Program-made: the position numbers and the translations under genes
Origin: Temnopleurus reevesii
Taxonomy: Eukaryota; Echinodermata; Echinoidea; Temnopleuroida; Temnopleuridae
NCBI GenBank assembly: GCA_036244855.1
Contig: BQKZ01002525.1
Coordinates: forward strand, 1-64,000
Direction of reading: 5' to 3'
DNA length: 64,000 nt
Shown: in pieces, positions 23,401-36,900 of the stretch
How positions within the stretch are numbered: position 1 is the first letter of the stretch
Layout of the letters: the number at the start of each line of letters is the position of its first letter
The notes under the pieces: model-generated
Seen by the model: only the letters and a program-made list of their open reading frames with translations
Told to the model about the DNA's origin: nothing
The model's database searches: none

Positions 23401-26400
23401 AAGATATCTGTTGAGGATCATTAAAATGGCGACAAAATAAAATCTTTTTCCCTGCAAATGGATCACAGATTAGAGTCTCTGCCCCAACATTCCAATGATG
23501 GACAATCAATGACTTGAAATAATTGTCAAATGATATGACAACTCAAAATTTGCTGATTTGAGAAAGGAAAAGCAAATCAAAAATTTGATAATATCTGCTG
23601 TGAAGACATTTTGCAAGAGGCTTGTTTTCATGCATGAGTATTGTTTTCGCTTACAGGTCCCATTGTTCCACTTCTAGAACTGGTCTTGGAACAAGCTACC
23701 GGTATCTTTGGATTTAGCTCTAGAAATGTTGGGTTTACAGTAAAAGTTCATATTTAAAAGAAACTTTAAAAATGTCAAGGATGGTTGAGGGGAACTGGAT
23801 TTGTATATACTACTGACAAATCTTTTCTCCTTTTGGCCTCAGGTACCAATTAACTACAATTCAACAAAAATTGATATTAGCACTTAACTTGAAAAGATCG
23901 ACTAAGCTTGTATTCATTATCCCTCACCTCTTTAATACGCTGACTTTGAAGGGCCAAGGAGATCACTCTGAAACAGACAACATTCAATGGACTTCCAATT
24001 ATCATTTTTTCATGAACAATAGATATTTAAGCTGAATATATGAGTCAATATTGCATTCATATTGATAGAAGATCCAAGGAAGAATGGATGACAAGGAGGA
24101 TCAATGAAAAAGTCTAAAAGCCACTTGGGTAGGCAATTTTTGTATATATAAAGATGTTTTCTATGGTAAATGAACATTTAAAAACGAAGGAGGTCAGCTT
24201 ATGAAATTGCCAAAATCCCAAATCGTCACACCCAAATCTTAAGTTGGTACACAAAGAGCAAAAACTTGTAAGGAATATTGTACATTTGTCAGAAAGTGAG
24301 ATGATGAACGTACAAGCTAATAAAATTGCCCATGCATTAAAAAATATTAAAACACATAGAACAAACTTGAAATGAGAAAACGAGGAGTGGCACATGTAGA
24401 TATTATGGAAATGGTCCATATAAAGATATTACAGAAATAGGACAAAATTGAATGGAATTCTTTACATCTCTGAGAAAGCAACGAGTCATACTGAGAGCAG
24501 ATGAAATTGTCAAAACATAAAAATTAAATAAAAAGGATAAAATTTGAAAGGAATACTGTACATTTTCCAGAAAGCGAGGCACTCTGGATGTCTATGCAGT
24601 GTGGAGTAGGCTATCTGTAGTCCAAGCTGGGAGAAACCATTGTCCACTGCATATCGACAGGCCCTGTGTGTGAAGATGAGGGGGGGGGGTTGAAAGAAAC
24701 AATAAGAAATAATCGTGAGGAAAAGAATGAGGATTAAAATTGCTATTTTTGTACAGAAAATTCACAGAATAGATTTTGAACATATCAATAATCCATCTTT
24801 GATTCTAAATCCTATTGTTCATTAGATGTTTCCTTATTTTTCTTTGTTTCTTCTGGACTGTGGGTTTCATTGTTTTAATGAGGGATAGTCATGCAGAATT
24901 TTCTGATTGTTATACTGTATTGATTTGTATTTGTTGTGAATAAAATAAATAAAAATGACATGACACAAAATTAAATTAATGGAAATTCAGGTTATAGTAA
25001 GATATTCCCATTCTACATCCGAGCCGAGTTGTCTAGAAAACTTTTAAAATATATTTCAAGAGCTCACAGTACTTGGTAACTAAAAATTCTCACCTATACG
25101 CTAGAGTAACATCATCCGGCATTTTCAGCTGAAACTTCTCGTACACCTCCATACGCTCCATATCACAAACATGCTCCAGGTACACGGCGATTACCCGGTC
25201 ATGAAACGAGAAGTCGTTCCACATTTCTCCCGTTCTATCGAAGGGGACAGGATACTGGGTTGCCGTGGAGACCAGGCAACGATGGACCAGCTTCGAGAGT
25301 GAAGGGAGAGGTTCGTCAGGGGCTCCCTTGGGGAGTTGAGAGACAAAGCGTAGATACCTAATGCACGAAAAAAAAAGCATCAATGAACATGGTAATCAAG
25401 ATATATTTTAACTTTACACAAAAATGTTTAGTTAACTTGCTCACCAGTTAAAATTGAAATAAGAATTTAGGAAAGGGGCTCGTTGTAAGAAGTTTTGTGA
25501 TGACAGACAAACAACTATTTCCATGGCAAACTGATATTCTCATCCTTCCTACCATATACCACAATCAAATATTCTTGACAACTTTTTAAATAAAGCTCCC
25601 TTATGCTCTTTCATTTTTGCATTTGAATTTCTGACAAAAACAAATTCATTGATTCAGATTCATTTTCGTTAAAACAGCGATAAAGCAGGAAAGGAAAACC
25701 AGAGGGTAAAGTGGGAAACAAGGAGATTTTGTGAAAATGGACTCAAAATGGGAAGTTCTCCGTACAAAATCAGAAGAATTGGAGTCTCTGACAATACTTA
25801 CTCAATCCACATCAACTCCAAATCCTTCCTGTCTTGAAGTAAGACTAGAGCACTCTCAAATGCTTCACATGCCAACCTCTTCCCCAGTGAGCTGTTGGTA
25901 AGCATAATGTAGCAGATCCACATGTAAGGCTTAGAAGCATCTCTATGGCAAGTGGGAATAGCTGGGGATGAGGTTGGGGCGTTGAAATCCAAGGGTAGAG
26001 GCAGCTTCAGTTGGTGTCTGTATAGGAAAAGAAAAGGAAATTATAAAGAATCAAACGACTAATAATTTCTTACTTTAATTTGACCCTGGATGAAATTGGG
26101 ATTGTCACTCAAAATTAATATTTTTTAAAATTTGACCCACTTCCAAGAATTTCATGACCTCTCCACCGCACAAAATGTTCTTACTATGAGACATGTTAAC
26201 TTTTTTCTTTCAAGTCTCTGGCAATTTTTTGGACTATTTTTGCAAAAATTATGTGTATGTCTACGTTCCAAGGACATCATGTGAACATGCATGCATATTG
26301 AAAATGGCTTTAAATCTTGAGTTTGTATTCAAAGTTAAATTGTGAATTCAGTAAGCATTCACTTTCCAATACTATACCTGTGATTTTGCATTGTTTACAC

Positions 26401-27933
26401 CTTGCAAAATCACTTCCATACGCGATGCTTTCTGATATGAGCAACCGTAAATTCAAGTACTATCAAATAAAATGCTCAATAAATGAAATTAACTAAGTTT
26501 ACATTTATCTCACCTATACAACTGGATCAGGAAATCGTCTGATATCACCTCTCCTTCGGGGACCTCGTAGAAATTTCTGATACATTGCCTCAAAGGTGAC
26601 ATTGGATCGCCTATTTGGTAGAGTTTACGAAGTTGGGCTTCCAAAAAGTGAAGACGGCATGAAAATGAGAGCTGGCTTACACCCATTTCAACATGCTGAA
26701 AAAGGAAATTGAAAATAAAATGAGAAACTTTAAAGAGAACCTAGCGAAAGGAGGACTCTTATTCATTCAATTGCATTAGGAGGTGTCTTGGGGTTGTCTA
26801 TATGGTATACATGTAGTTTACAAAGTTGGCCTTCCAGGAAATGCAGATGGCATGAGAATGGGAGCTGGCTCACACCCATTTCAACATGCTGAAAATTTAA
26901 AATGAAATAAAATTACAAGACATAATTTTACAGACCATAGCAAAAGGAGGATTATTTTTAACTCAATTATTCTGGGAGGTGTCTTGAGGTTACCTATCTG
27001 GTATAGTTCACAAAGCTGAAACTGTATGAAGTGGAAACGGCATGAAAATAGGAGCTGGCTTACACCCATTTCAACATGCTGCACAAAGGAAATGAGATAA
27101 ATTACAAGAAAGATTTTTAAAAGATCGTTTCAAAATGGGGATTTCAAGTAAGTCAATTGTGTATGGTCTTGATGGTGTCTTGGGGTTGTCTTATTTGGTA
27201 GGGATGAGAGAGCTTTTAAAGATTATCATTAAACATCGGATTAAAAGAGTTTCATTGTGATGAAGAATACAAGAGAGTTCATCAGTTGTCTGACAATGTG
27301 CGAACATAGAACGTAGATAGTATGTTGATTTGGTTGCTACATGTTGCGAGCCTTCATCAGACAACGAGTAGAAAGCCTGCACACACTGACCAGCTCACGG
27401 CTCTCACCAATCCAAGTCTGTCAAGTGCAGGGATTTAAAGTGCCTCTGTGTAAGAGCTTCTTACATATTGTCTAAACCCCAATGCAAAGCTATAGAGAAA
27501 CAGCATATTGCCATAGATAATGTTTATCCCAAGTCTTTAGTCAATTCCACCTCCAGGAAGAAAGACACCTTCTAGGAAACCCAATCAAATTTCCTCAGAT
27601 TGAGAAAACAAAATTGGTGGGAAAATTTGATAATTTCGTCATTTTAATTGACTAAGATGAGTTTCATGAAACAGGACATACCATAAGAACATCAGCAGGT
27701 TTCATACCAGTCCTGTGCAAGGCTTCTATACACCTACAGTACAGCTCCTCTCCTTCCTTCGACGGCCTGCATTGACTCATGTTGAGCTTGCATAGCTGGT
27801 CTACCCACTCACCACTTTATGAATAGAGGAAGGAAATAAATAATTGAATTAATTCATTACCATCATAATCAGTGTCATCTTCCTCATCATCATCATCTTC
27901 ATCATCATTATCATCACTATTATCATTATCATT

Positions 27934-27985
<52 letters not shown>

Positions 27986-30900
27986 ATAAATATCACCACT
28001 ACCATCTCCATTCAGCCTCATTAACACCACCACCACCACTACCACCATAACTACCACCACAATAACCACCACCTCCAACACCACGACTACCATTACCACC
28101 ACCACCACTACCATTACCACCACCACCACCACCACCACCATCACCATCATCACCACCATCATCATTGCCAATTACTAAATCCTCACCTTCCTAACTGCTC
28201 TTCAATCTCAAGGTTATAAAGCTCCAGCACATTGGGATCCATCTGGTCTGAGGGAGGCCTCCCCTCTGTACAAGCTTTGGTCGCCCCTTCCCAAAGGTCG
28301 TCTACGTCTTGCTTGTCAAGGCCACTGGCACTATGCTTCCAGGGGATCGAGAACAAATCCTGAAACAGGAGAGTGTACACAAATAATTGTCACTAACTTA
28401 TCAAAAAACATTATAAATAGTGTTGTTATTCTCATCGTCATCATCATCTCCAGTTTCATCATCTTGATCATTAGATTTGATCACCTTCAACCTACATGTA
28501 ATTATCATAATCTCCATCATCATCTTCAGTAACAGCTGCAGCAAGAGACTTATCACCTAGGCTAAGATCAACTTTACCCTATTCTTTACTCAACACAGTA
28601 CAAAGATTCAATTGAAATAATGGAAAACCATCGCACAGATTACATAAGAGCATGAATTGATAAATGTTCTCATGAAATGACTTATTCTTTACCCAAGTAA
28701 TCTACACCATGTCAAAGACTTTCATGAACATTTTCATAATTTCTTTCAACCAAAGTTCAAACCTTAACTTACCTTTTTGACAATCCTGCTTGGAAGACTA
28801 GCTGCTGGATCAAAAAGACTGGACGGAAGACTACTGGTTGCATGAATATGCATAAGGCAGAGCCAACCCAGAAAGAGGTCAGAGGTCATCATGATGGAAC
28901 ACAGTGAATCTCTGTCTTCTGGCTGGTTGGGTATACTGATATAACACTGTGTATGTGTGGAATAGGATCAATAGAGGGAGAGAGAGAAATATTGATATCA
29001 AAGATAATCTGCAGATTAGAGAATGCAACATATAATAATGCATGGACTACCATGCACTATACTGGATATGCAGAACAAATAACTAAATTTTTCCAAATGC
29101 AGGTTTGATTTCAGAATTAAATTTTTGTGTATACCTTTTAATCCTTCTTTGATCAAATCAAATCTCAGAAATAACCTTGCATATGATCGATAAAAAACAA
29201 AATATTGTAATTACCAAGAGAGGGCACTACATATGATTTAACTATCAATTTCATATTTTTTAAAAAGAGGCGGTTTGTAAAAAAATTATTTTATGGTCTC
29301 AACATGCGACATGTGTGTAAGATATATATGTCATGATAAACATCCCTTAAAAGTCACATTTCTTAATCTTTACCAAAACTATATTTGGGCTTTAAGTAAG
29401 AGCAATCGCTCTCACTCCCCTTAAAGTGTATTCCCTGATGAACCTTCAATAAACAGAAGCAATTAAATCACTTACCTTTAGATTCTTAATGGCATCATCT
29501 CTGTGTCCGATGTTGAGTTGCAGCTGGGCCTGATACAACAGCACCTCCAGAACCTGATGCGATATCATCTCCCTGCTCCCAGGTGTGTCAACACTGTCCA
29601 AGTTCTTTACATCAATCTGATCCCTCTGTTGTGCACCACTCTTCACCCTTATCTGCTCTATTCCGCTCCCCTCATCCTGACTTGTGCTTGGTTCACTCTC
29701 TGACACGGTTTCACTCGTAATTTCTTCATCCGTTGCCATGGGAACTTGTCTTTCATTCCCATCGGCATTTGTAGTTCTTTTCCTATCAGCAATTGTAGTT
29801 CTTTTCACATCTTTTGACTGTCCGTCAACTTCATTTCCTTTGGCAAGGTCATCAGAATTTCTGTTAGTCCTACCATTGTCGTCAAAATCTGTAGAGTCGC
29901 TCTCAACGACAGACGAGCTTGTACGCTGATTTAGTTCGGCTTCCGCTGTAATGGTTGAGGTGTGTCTGTGCTTGAGGAATTGAAGGACTTTCTTGCAGAT
30001 ATCTAGTTTGCTTAGTACTGAGCATTCTGACTCCAGCAACTGGATGATTTTTTTAAAACGAAGATAAAAGAGAAATAAATTGTATCAGCGCTTTCTTGAG
30101 CATATAGAGTAATTTTGAAAAACGTGATAGTTATGTTCATATTGAATAACAAGGAGCCAATTCAGTGAACTACTCACACCCCAATTTCAGACACATACTG
30201 CACTTTAATCTTTCTGGGTGTTTTCTCTACAAACATGTTTGATGAGCAAACTACTGGCAGAAACATCCATGCCCTGCACTGTACCATCGAGCATATTGAA
30301 TAGCAAGGGACCCTTTCAGTAACCCTGTGGCACACCGCACTCCCTGTACTTTTTTTTTAATCTCTCTTCTCAACGATCCCACCCCCTTCATACACAAACT
30401 ACTGTTCATCATATCTATCTTTTCTCTCTACATCAGTGTAATAGGAAAACTGTTGCAAACATTCAGATGACATACTACCCACGATATTGAATAGCAAGGG
30501 GCCAATTCAGTCGCCTTGTGGCACATCAAACAATATGTGTTTCTCTTGCTATAAAACATACCCTCCCCCCCAATTCAGACCCAAAATACAATTCCCTCTA
30601 CTTGTACTTTCTCTGTATACCTATGTGATGGGAAAATTACTATTAGCACTCAGACGACCTACCATCCACCTATTGAATAACACGGGGTCAATTCTCAATT
30701 TGAGGCACATCAAACTCTGTGTGTTTTCTTCAGCTTTCTTCTTACTAAACATACCCCTTACCTACCTATTTCAGATGAAACTACCTACAATTGTTTCTAT
30801 CTTTTCTCTATATAAATGTTGACAAAAGGACTATCTGTACAAACATATTAACCTACCATCCACCATATTGAATAGCAAGGGGCCAATTCAGTCGCCTTGT

Positions 30901-33900
30901 GGCACATCTCCAAATAGTCTGCTCTTTCAACCCTGTCCTTGTAGACGTTGAGATATTGAATCCAGAGATCGGATGAGTTGCAGTTCAGCTCTAGGCCTCT
31001 CGAAAGGGCATTCAGTGCTCGGTCCACACTGGAAGATCAATACAAAAATAATAACTCCATAACAACATAAAATCTTGTTCTTTGAATTCTTCCTTTAACA
31101 TAGAATGCTCTTAACCTCAATTTCTACATATTTAATCAGCATCCAAAACTATTCTGAAGAAGACTGTTTACATGAAAATAAAAAACATGATAAAACATCC
31201 ATGGACAAAAGGAAAACCACATATGAGGCTAATACTTGGTGTTTTTCCAAGAATTTAGTAGTTGTCATGAAATTGAAGCATGTGAATTTGGACTCTTGTA
31301 GTGATATCGATTGATATTGGCTATATAAACTGAATGTAACAGTAAGAATTGACACCAATGATTAAAATTCAAGGTATTCACATTGAAAACTTTGAAACAA
31401 ATTATGCAGAATTAATGATAGACTACGAGAATGTGCAGCTTCACAAGTAAGAAGATCAAAGGAAAATTTAAAAGCTAGCATGACAGAATTATTCTATAAT
31501 TCAACTACTTCAATTGCAAAGGAGGGTTTCACACAACTGCACAACTTTTCAAAATCTATGGACGTCAGATCCTATTCAGTGCATGAAGATAAAATGTGTA
31601 TCTCCCAATCAATCGAGTCTATAATTGTATAGTTCTGCCTGCTACTTATCAAAGGGAAAATTTGCAGGTCATCGGCAGATGCATTTCATGAAACTTGTCA
31701 CAATACCCGCACGAAATCTGCGACAGGTGCTATGTCAATACTGGGAGGTTGTGCTTTTCAGCCCCTCACAATGAAGAATTGCATTGTTATTAGTTGGCAC
31801 TGACTCATTTGTCACTATACAAGCATCATAGAAACACTACCCTGGCCAACTCACCTTGTCTCCTGCTGCAAGAGTCCTCGAGCTAATCTGAGCCAAAGAC
31901 CCACGTCTCGTGGCTTCTCCATCACTGCAGCCTCAAGGTCATGAACTTTGACCTTTCCTCCCCTGACGACCTCCTCCCCACTACTACCACCTCCATCGCT
32001 GAAGTACCTCACCTCCTCATCTAAGCTAACAGACGCATCTTTTCTAATTGTTGTGGGAACGGAAGACTTTGGATACTTGGGAGGATGGAGGGGTAGAATT
32101 TCAGTGAGGGCATCGTCTTAGCCTGAAGAGAGGCGCTTGGAACGGGGTCGGGGTCTTGGGCGCCACTTTCGTGGGCAAGAAATGAGACGAGATACGACTC
32201 CTGTGGATGAGACAGTACAAAATAATGTTTGAAATTGTGGAATAACTTGAAATCTTGGAGAGGAAATCAATAATTTGTGAGATCTATCATATTCACTTCA
32301 GCTAAGGTTTATCTTTTAGGGCTACATTTTCTCTGGAAATTTTTTACAATTTTTGCATGTAAAACCCTGACTCGCAAATTCAAAATTATCTGCAAGCCCC
32401 AAATTCTTGCTAAAATGTTTCATGATACACTTATTTTATGTTTTCTTTGCATTTAAACATGTGTAAGTCTGATGGTCTCTCACACAAAATATTCATTCAA
32501 TGCAGGGAACATAGAAATGCAATATTAAACCGCATTGTGTAAAAATTTCCATATCGAGAAGCGAGTGACAAAACTTGGCTTTTTTCAAATTAACGCATTG
32601 AAAAATCTTAGTCCCTGTACCTATCTTAGTACCTTTTTTCAAACGTTTTCAATATAAAACTCTGATTTTCGTAAAAAATGGAGTTAATTTTTAAACGGAG
32701 AGTTCCCTTTTATACGGAGAGTTCCCTGTAAAGATTAAAATTCATCTCACCTTCATTATTTCCACCCAAGACCTTCTCGATGCAAGCATTCAGCTTCTCT
32801 TTTTCACTGGCAGCAGGTTTCTGTCGTATCGGGCTAGCCGGGACATTCTTCCCATAACCGTCATCATCTTTGCCTTGCGATTTTATGACATTGTACGAGA
32901 GTAGGTCAGTGAGCATCTCACGAGTTGACATGGTGTAGTCTCGCTCGTGTTGCCTGCAAAGAAGGAAAATAAAAGATAGGCATATTTAGATTGGTATTTT
33001 CATAACTATGTACTTATTGAAAAAGATAGAGATCTTTCTTTAGGTATACAAAATTTGACCCAGCCTGCTTGGATAGTATGCATTACATTAATGGCAATTG
33101 CTAACATTCTCGAGAATCAAAATAAAATTTAGATGATCCAGCAGGTGCTGTGTTCATAATACGTTTTGCCAAAACAGAAATAACCTGAATTCTGTAATAT
33201 CATTGGTCCTGTATGTCTATAGATGCAAGCAATTAAGCCATGATAATCTCTACGTCATTTACCGGTCATTTTCCGGTCATAAAGCCTCTCCAGCCACGTG
33301 TCCCACAAAGACAAACTATGGATACTCACCAGTCTCTCTCCCTATATGATCATTTATTCACCAAGCACAATTATGATCATTGCATTTTACCTGGCCTTGA
33401 GCTCATACTGGCAGAGAGGCCTGCTGGGGTCTAGCTTGTTGGTATGGCTAGGTTAATTATTTGTGCATGTTCTCTTTAGTTCATATTGACAAGCAGGCCT
33501 GGTACCATTTAGCTTCTTGTGTAAAGCTCAGAGAGTTCACACATAGCACACCTTATGAGCCTCACCATTCCTTAATCCTTTACTTACATCCCCCCTCCTC
33601 CTCTGTCTCCCTATGTGATTATTTACTCACCAAGCACAATCATCGTCATTGCACGTTCCCTTGAGCTCATACTGGCAGAGGGGCCTGCTTGGGTCTAGCT
33701 TGTTGGTGAAGCTTGAGGATTGGACGGAATGGCCTGCCTTGTCTCGGAACAGTGGGCTGAGTCTGAGATTGACAGAATGTAAGAAAATTAGAAGTGACTG
33801 ACACTGAAGATACAATCTACTGTATATCAAAGCCAATATTTTCGCAATTTCGGACCAGTTTGACGCATTGGCGTGTTTTTACTTCACGTTTTTTACAGTG

Positions 33901-36900
33901 TTTGTACACATATCAGTGTGCATCATATAAAATGGAAATTTTGGAGAGACCAGACTAGTGTAATCCTTGAAAATAGAACTAACGCAAAAATTTCAGCTTG
34001 TACAGTAGCTAACTTATACAGGAACAGAGCTTAGAGGAGACCAAAATAATAATCAAGGAAACCTGTCTATAATGGCCACCTAATATTGACTGAAAACCAT
34101 TCATATCTATTTATTTTTTTGTATATTGGAGACCACATCCATTAATTTTTTATTAAGAGGTTTTGGTCTTGAGTCGCATCATACCAAAATTTGTTCAAAG
34201 ATGGCAACCGTTGTATTCATGCACAATGTGCTGCACTCAACTCAGGCAATGCAAATGGGTACCTAGCATAAAATTTTTCATTGGTAAGTGGCTCTTCTTT
34301 CACATGAAGTTTTTGCTTCAGTCTCAAGTACGTTTAATTTTCTAATTGAATTAATTTTCCAGTTTGGATTGTTAACTGTTACATCTGAAAACTCTAAAAA
34401 GTGTCTAATTGAACAGGGAAATTTTGAAAAATGGGCAGAAATGTAAATAACTGTGGTTACCTGAAAGCTTTAAATGGCAGTAAAGAGCTTCGGTACGCAA
34501 GAAAGCCAGTGGTGTCAAAATGGATGGGTGATAGTCTCTCTTCTTTACTTTGAGCTTCTTCGACCTCTTCTTGGTCTTTCTTTGTGTCTTTACACCAGTC
34601 TACAAGGTAGTGTCCTGTTGGCTGCACTGAGGATGTGCTTTGATTGAAATTCCAGGATGAGAAGTCCGGCCCATTCTTTTCTACAGCCTTCTGGGATTTC
34701 TTTATCCGAGTCAGGTAACCGGATTTGAGTGCATTCTTGCCGAACAACGGAAGATTCTTTGGGGTTTTCACCGAGTCTGGGGCTGGGCTGCTTGTTCCTT
34801 CCGATGACTCAATCCACTGCAGAAGGTCACTTTCTAGAGATGTGTCAGCCAGTGAACTTTGACTTGACTTTTGGGCTGACCTTTGACCTTCAATCTTGAA
34901 CTTTGCCTTCATTTTGCCAAGGGCAGCCACGCTTGGTGTCGTAGGTGTGGTCGGTTTCACACGGCTCTTGATGTTCGGCGTGAGCGTCGGATTCGCGTCA
35001 AGCCACGACTTCCTCCTCTCATGACCTTTGACACTTGAACCTTCAATTTTGACCCCTTGAACTTCCACAGGGGCTGTAGCATCAGCATTTAATTTGATCA
35101 CATCCTTGGTGTAGATTTTCGCAGACGGTTTTGACGCGGACAGCTGCCGGACAAGCTTCGTCTTGCTTTCCGGGATGACCGATTTTGCGGCGACACCAAC
35201 GAGCGCTTTCTTCGCCTCGGCTTCTCTGAATTCGCGAATCTTGTCTGCCAAATGGCGCTCCATGTCTTGTAGTTTCTGGAGGTCGGCAGTCTTGCCAGAT
35301 GCCAGGGCGGCAATCTTTGTTTTCTTCACATCCTGGATGATGCAAAACAAGACAACAAAGATAGTATACAAGTGTAACAAAACCCTAGTTTCTTGCCTTG
35401 GGGAGGCTTACTTGGCCTGTAATTAGCATGTTTTGAGTTTCATTTCATGATTTATCAATTTTCCTCCGATTATTACAGATTTAATAAATTAAATAGCATA
35501 ATATTTACACATAACTAACATAATATAAGTAATATAATGCGCATATTTTTTAATTCTATTTATGCTGATTATTTCATGCCTTTATCAATGCTGCACTTAT
35601 TTTGAAAGAATCATGATGAACCTTGACTCTTAATTTGACAATCATCTTTTTATTTTTTATGGTATAAAGTGAATGGGTAGTTGTCCAATGGCACACCACA
35701 GAATCTGTCAAAGTTGCCAACACAAAAATCCAAACCATCGGACATTACTACACCTTTAAATAGTAAAATTGAAATTTGATTGATATGATCAGCAAAGATA
35801 AATTCTAGATATAACTCAAATTTGTGTCAACAAGATATGGGCACTTACGATTTTACTCGATTCTTTTGCTTCGTTTTTCCTTTTCGCTCCCATTGTGGCT
35901 GTCGTCGCCTTGATGGGCAAGAATTCTGATTGGCTAATTTCAGAGATAGCCATGCCCCTAAGTTTGGCAAGATGGGTTCGGGCCTGGTTGTCCAGTTCAA
36001 GGTGTTTAGTCATCCTCTGTTCCAATGCATTTTTCTGTGACAGAAAATTGAAGTAAATTGAAGTTAACATGCAACAGAATTCAGTAGGAAGTAAATACAC
36101 AATACATACCTGCCAACTAAAGTCTATTTTCTTTTTTTTTTAAAGTCCTCTTGCGGTTAACAACGGAATATCAACATTAATGGACGTCAGTGAATATGAC
36201 ACAACAATAAATGTATTGCACCTATCTCCGCAAAAAGCTCCTTTTTTTTCAATGGTATAAAACTGTACATAGAAATCTAAAGCCCTGGTCACATAGGACC
36301 TCGGAAGCAACACAATTCACCCCGACTCTTTGTTAATTTACAGTTAACTGCCTCAGAACAACGAGTCGGGGTGAATCGTGTTGCTTCCGGGGTCCTATGT
36401 GACCGGGGCATAAGTGGTATGAATCTTAAACTCGCCTTTGATGCAGAGATACCAACTATTCCAGAATATACAGGAGGCTCAGATTACAACTCTTTTTCCT
36501 CAAAATTCCTAATGGTTGGGAGATCTGCATATGCCTCCTTACCTGTTTAAAATGCTTGACCATTTGAGTCTCGTTCGCACTAAGCTGATTTTCCATCGCA
36601 GCCATCTGCTCCTTGAGGCGTTCTAACTTCAATTTAGCCACGCTGATTTCCTTTCGTCTCCTGACTATCTGCTGGTCTTGGTTCATGATTAGGCCTTTGT
36701 CTTTCTTTAGAAGTAGACTGTGAATAAAAGTGCTTCAGATTTTAGTTTATATTTTTCAATTGATCAAATATTGTAATCACAATCAAACATATTTGAATAT
36801 TCAGTTTGCAATATTTCTATTTATTCTACTTAAAACTTCTAGATTAAATCCGCATTTCTATAATTTCTGCATTAGAAATGCTATAGATTCCTTGGAAAAT

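Noticed and set aside
23650..23720. Minus-strand GSLFQDQF as the missing ZFC3H1 exon (cf. human ASLWKDQL)
   Set aside because: The frame hits TAG immediately and has no in-phase donor; similarity is probably chance.
27817..28171. Poly-Asp and poly-Val open frames (and the copies at 40550-40904)
   Set aside because: Pure translation of (ATC)n and (ACC)n microsatellites within an intron.
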